From: Flavobacteriaceae bacterium
GTDB lineage: Bacteria > Bacteroidota > Bacteroidia > Flavobacteriales > Flavobacteriaceae
NCBI GenBank assembly: GCA_013042625.1
Contig: JABDPU010000255.1
Location: 1 to 35,535, forward strand
Length of the DNA: 35,535 nucleotides
Reading direction: 5' to 3'
The translations under genes were made by a program, and so were the position numbers. Under the pieces are notes generated by a model that worked only from the letters and a program-made list of their open reading frames with translations, was not told the origin of the DNA and did no database searches. Position 1 is the first letter of the stretch. The number at the start of each line of letters is the position of its first letter. Below are positions 33,857 through 35,535 of the stretch, one piece after another.

Positions 33857-34087
33857 TTATACAGCCTCCTTTTTGTTATAGTGGAATTTCAAAGCTGCTG
33901 AAGGACAGCGTTTTACTTGTTCTATTATACGTTCGGTCTCTTCACCATCTAAATTGATCCATGGGATGACCGATGTTCTAAATACTTCACTTAATTCGCG
34001 TGCACATTTTTCTGCGTGAATGCAGACAGAAGGTTCGTAGGTAACAGTAATTTCTTTATTACTGTAAATATTGTCGTAGGTGTCCAT
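33857..34087 (-). CDS. mono-cluster 4Fe-4S binding protein (Fer4_19 type)
   Basis: A 76-residue protein with three visible cluster cysteines, C22 and C28 in SVCIHAEKC and C61 in VKRCPSAAL, plus H24. This CxHxxxC...CP pattern defines the divergent 4Fe-4S mono-cluster family, small electron-transfer or regulatory proteins of uncertain partner. The length is normal. A dyad TGCAATGCGTTGCA (34188-34201) and a TACATTTA box on the minus strand lie upstream and could control it. It follows prfC on the same strand after 176 bp. Confidence 0.87.
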   Translation of the reverse strand: MDTYDNIYSNKEITVTYEPSVCIHAEKCARELSEVFRTSVIPWINLDGEETERIIEQVKRCPSAALKFHYNKKEAV

Positions 34088-34187
34088 AAGTGTTCAAATT
34101 TTGGGGTTTTGAATCTTATCTAAGTTAATTATGAGGCGCTAGCAGATATTTAAAAATTCGGCTAAATGTAAGAAAAATTTGATAAAA

Positions 34188-34201
34188 TGCAATGCGTTGC
34201 A
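34188..34201. promoter_or_regulatory. dyad in the 4Fe-4S gene leader
   Basis: TGCAATGCGTTGCA consists of arms TGCAA and TTGCA around TGCG. It lies about 100 bp upstream of the 4Fe-4S start, just before a TACATTTA -7-like box read on the minus strand. It is a candidate operator; the regulator is unknown. Confidence 0.35.
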
Positions 34202-34263
34202 AAAAAATACGATGAACGTTACTTTTTTATGATTGATTTATCGAATAGATAATACCTTGATTA

Positions 34264-35535
34264 TCAATCGAATTCAGAAGAATAATGAAATTTGATGCTG
34301 GGATATTTCTGTTCCGTCATCTGCAAGGAGAAGGCTGAGTCTGCCAGGAACACCATTTGACCATGTTTATCCTTAGCCAGGAATTTCTGCTTGACCCGCT
34401 TGAATTCAATGAATTCATTATTGGCCGCGTCTTCCGGTTCAACCCAGCATGCCTTGTGAACATTCAGGTTTTCATAAGAACATTTGGCTCCATATTCATG
34501 TTCTAACCTGTATTTGATCACATCATACTGCAGGGCACCAACGGTGCCAATTACCTTTCGTCCATTTAAATCCAGGGTAAACAACTGGGCCACACCTTCA
34601 TCCATAAGCTGGTCAATGCCTTTATACAGCTGTTTGGCCTTCATGGGGTCTGCATTGTTGATATAACGGAAATGTTCCGGTGAAAAGCTAGGTATACCTC
34701 TGTAATTCAGGATTTCTCCTTCGGTTAAGGTATCACCTATTTTAAAATTTCCGGTATCGTGTAATCCCACAATATCGCCGGGATAGGAGATGTCAACGAC
34801 CTGCTTCTTTTCGGCAAAAAAGGCATTCGGACTGGAGAACTTCAGTTTTTTATTATGCCTGACATGCAGGTAGGGCGTGTTTCTTTTGAATTCTCCGGAA
34901 ACGATCTTGATAAAGGCTAAACGGTCGCGGTGGTTGGGATCCATATTAGCGTGGATTTTAAACACAAAGCCTGTGAATTTCTTCTCATCCGGTTTCACCA
35001 AACGCTCATCACTTTGTTTTGGACGTGGGGGAGGAGCGATTTCGATAAAGCAATCCAATAGCTCACGAACTCCAAAATTGTTTAATGCCGAACCATAGAA
35101 AACCGGTTGCAGCTGTCCGTCGAGGTAGGCCTGTTTATCAAAGTCGGGATAAACCTCGGTCACCAGTTCAATCTCTTCCCGAAGGAGATCGGCAGTATCC
35201 TCACCAACAAGTCCATTAAGTGAAGGGTCGTTAAGATCGGTAATTTCTAAGGTCTCCTCAATATCTTTTTTGGGATCTCCGGTAAACAGGTTGATGTTCT
35301 TTTCCCAAATGTTATAAATGCCTTTAAAGTCATATCCCATCCCGATAGGAAAGCTCATTGGTGTCACTTTAAGGCCTAGTTTCTGTTCGATTTCGTCTAA
35401 AAGGTCAAAGGCATCTTTTCCTTCGCGGTCCAGTTTATTGATAAAGACGATCATGGGAATATGCCGCATGCGACAGACTTCCACGAGTTTTTCGGTCTGT
35501 TCCTCAACACCTTTGGCTACATCAATAACTACTAT
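34264..35535 (-). CDS. prfC: peptide chain release factor 3, N-terminal part outside window
   Basis: The frame is open to the right end of the window, 423 codons being visible. The first visible residues, IVVIDVAKGVEEQTEKLVEV followed by CRMRHIPMIVFINKLDREGK, are the G3/G4 part of the GTPase domain; G1 and G2 lie outside. The rest matches RF3: LASIKIVSGEFKRN-type domain 2 (here RLAFIKIVSGEFKRNTPYLH), GDTLTEG, LFTLDLNGRKVIGTVGALQ, and the C-terminal WVEPEDAANNEFIEFK. RF3 recycles RF1/RF2 after peptide release. No internal break was seen. Confidence 0.95.
   Translation of the reverse strand: MVVIDVAKGVEEQTEKLVEVCRMRHIPMIVFINKLDREGKDAFDLLDEIEQKLGLKVTPMSFPIGMGYDFKGIYNIWEKNINLFTGDPKKDIEETLEITDLNDPSLNGLVGEDTADLLREEIELVTEVYPDFDKQAYLDGQLQPVFYGSALNNFGVRELLDCFIEIAPPPRPKQSDERLVKPDEKKFTGFVFKIHANMDPNHRDRLAFIKIVSGEFKRNTPYLHVRHNKKLKFSSPNAFFAEKKQVVDISYPGDIVGLHDTGNFKIGDTLTEGEILNYRGIPSFSPEHFRYINNADPMKAKQLYKGIDQLMDEGVAQLFTLDLNGRKVIGTVGALQYDVIKYRLEHEYGAKCSYENLNVHKACWVEPEDAANNEFIEFKRVKQKFLAKDKHGQMVFLADSAFSLQMTEQKYPSIKFHYSSEFD

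Overview
The window looks like the chromosome of a marine-type member of the Bacteroidetes, class Flavobacteriia. The evidence is the AT-rich gene starts with almost no Shine-Dalgarno sequences, promoter boxes of the TAnnTTTG type, Bacteroidetes-typical families (DUF2851, DUF3467, a small PspC protein, an AGCS carrier with a signal peptide, FIST plus hybrid kinase), and the high similarity of the ribosomal and RNA polymerase proteins to that class. No rRNA, CRISPR array, transposase or prophage is visible.

Layout. 1-4.8 kb is a mosaic of small metabolic and envelope genes: the end of a DUF2059 protein, a methyltransferase, a YkgJ cysteine-cluster protein, a fatty acid hydroxylase-type membrane enzyme, a glycerophosphodiesterase lipoprotein, and two tandem paralogous secreted proteins of unknown function. 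4.8-8.4 kb holds a NamZ/DUF1343 lipoprotein, a divergently transcribed FtsX-type permease, and a cystathionine beta-synthase-like PLP enzyme. 8.5-11.5 kb is a two-gene sensory unit, a FIST sensor overlapping a PAS hybrid histidine kinase. 11.5-17.9 kb contains DUF2851, PspC, a TrkA-N ion channel, an AGCS sodium/amino acid symporter, a helix-hairpin-helix protein and an acyl-CoA dehydrogenase.

17.9-33.6 kb is the translation/transcription superoperon region: rpsU, xerC, hpf, tRNA-Thr(UGU), tRNA-Tyr(GUA), tRNA-Gly(UCC), tRNA-Thr(GGU), tuf, tRNA-Trp(CCA), secE, nusG, rplK, rplA, rplJ, rplL, rpoB, rpoC and a DUF3467 gene. The order of tRNAs, tuf, secE-nusG and rplKAJL-rpoBC is the same as in E. 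coli (thrU-tyrU-glyT-thrT-tufB onward), so it is ancient. A mono-cluster 4Fe-4S protein and the C-terminal part of release factor 3 (prfC) follow on the minus strand.

The most unusual signal is a set of 3'-end copies. Downstream of tRNA-Thr(UGU), tRNA-Thr(GGU), tRNA-Trp (twice) and the DUF3467 gene (twice), the last 20-50 bases of the gene are repeated. In most cases a diverged inverted copy of the same sequence precedes the repeat, so the pair can fold as a hairpin. The repeat period is about 80 bp at three loci (81, 78, 80). Two elements carry an extra perfect palindrome (20 and 22 bp), one of them cleanly inserted. tRNA-Gly is followed by a strongly diverged copy of its own 3' two thirds. 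I do not recognise this as a described element. Other points of interest are a terminator hairpin overlapping a promoter ahead of the tRNA operon, a 15-bp hairpin inside the first codons of the HhH gene, a hairpin between rplL and rpoB, and an exceptionally strong ribosome binding site on rpsU.
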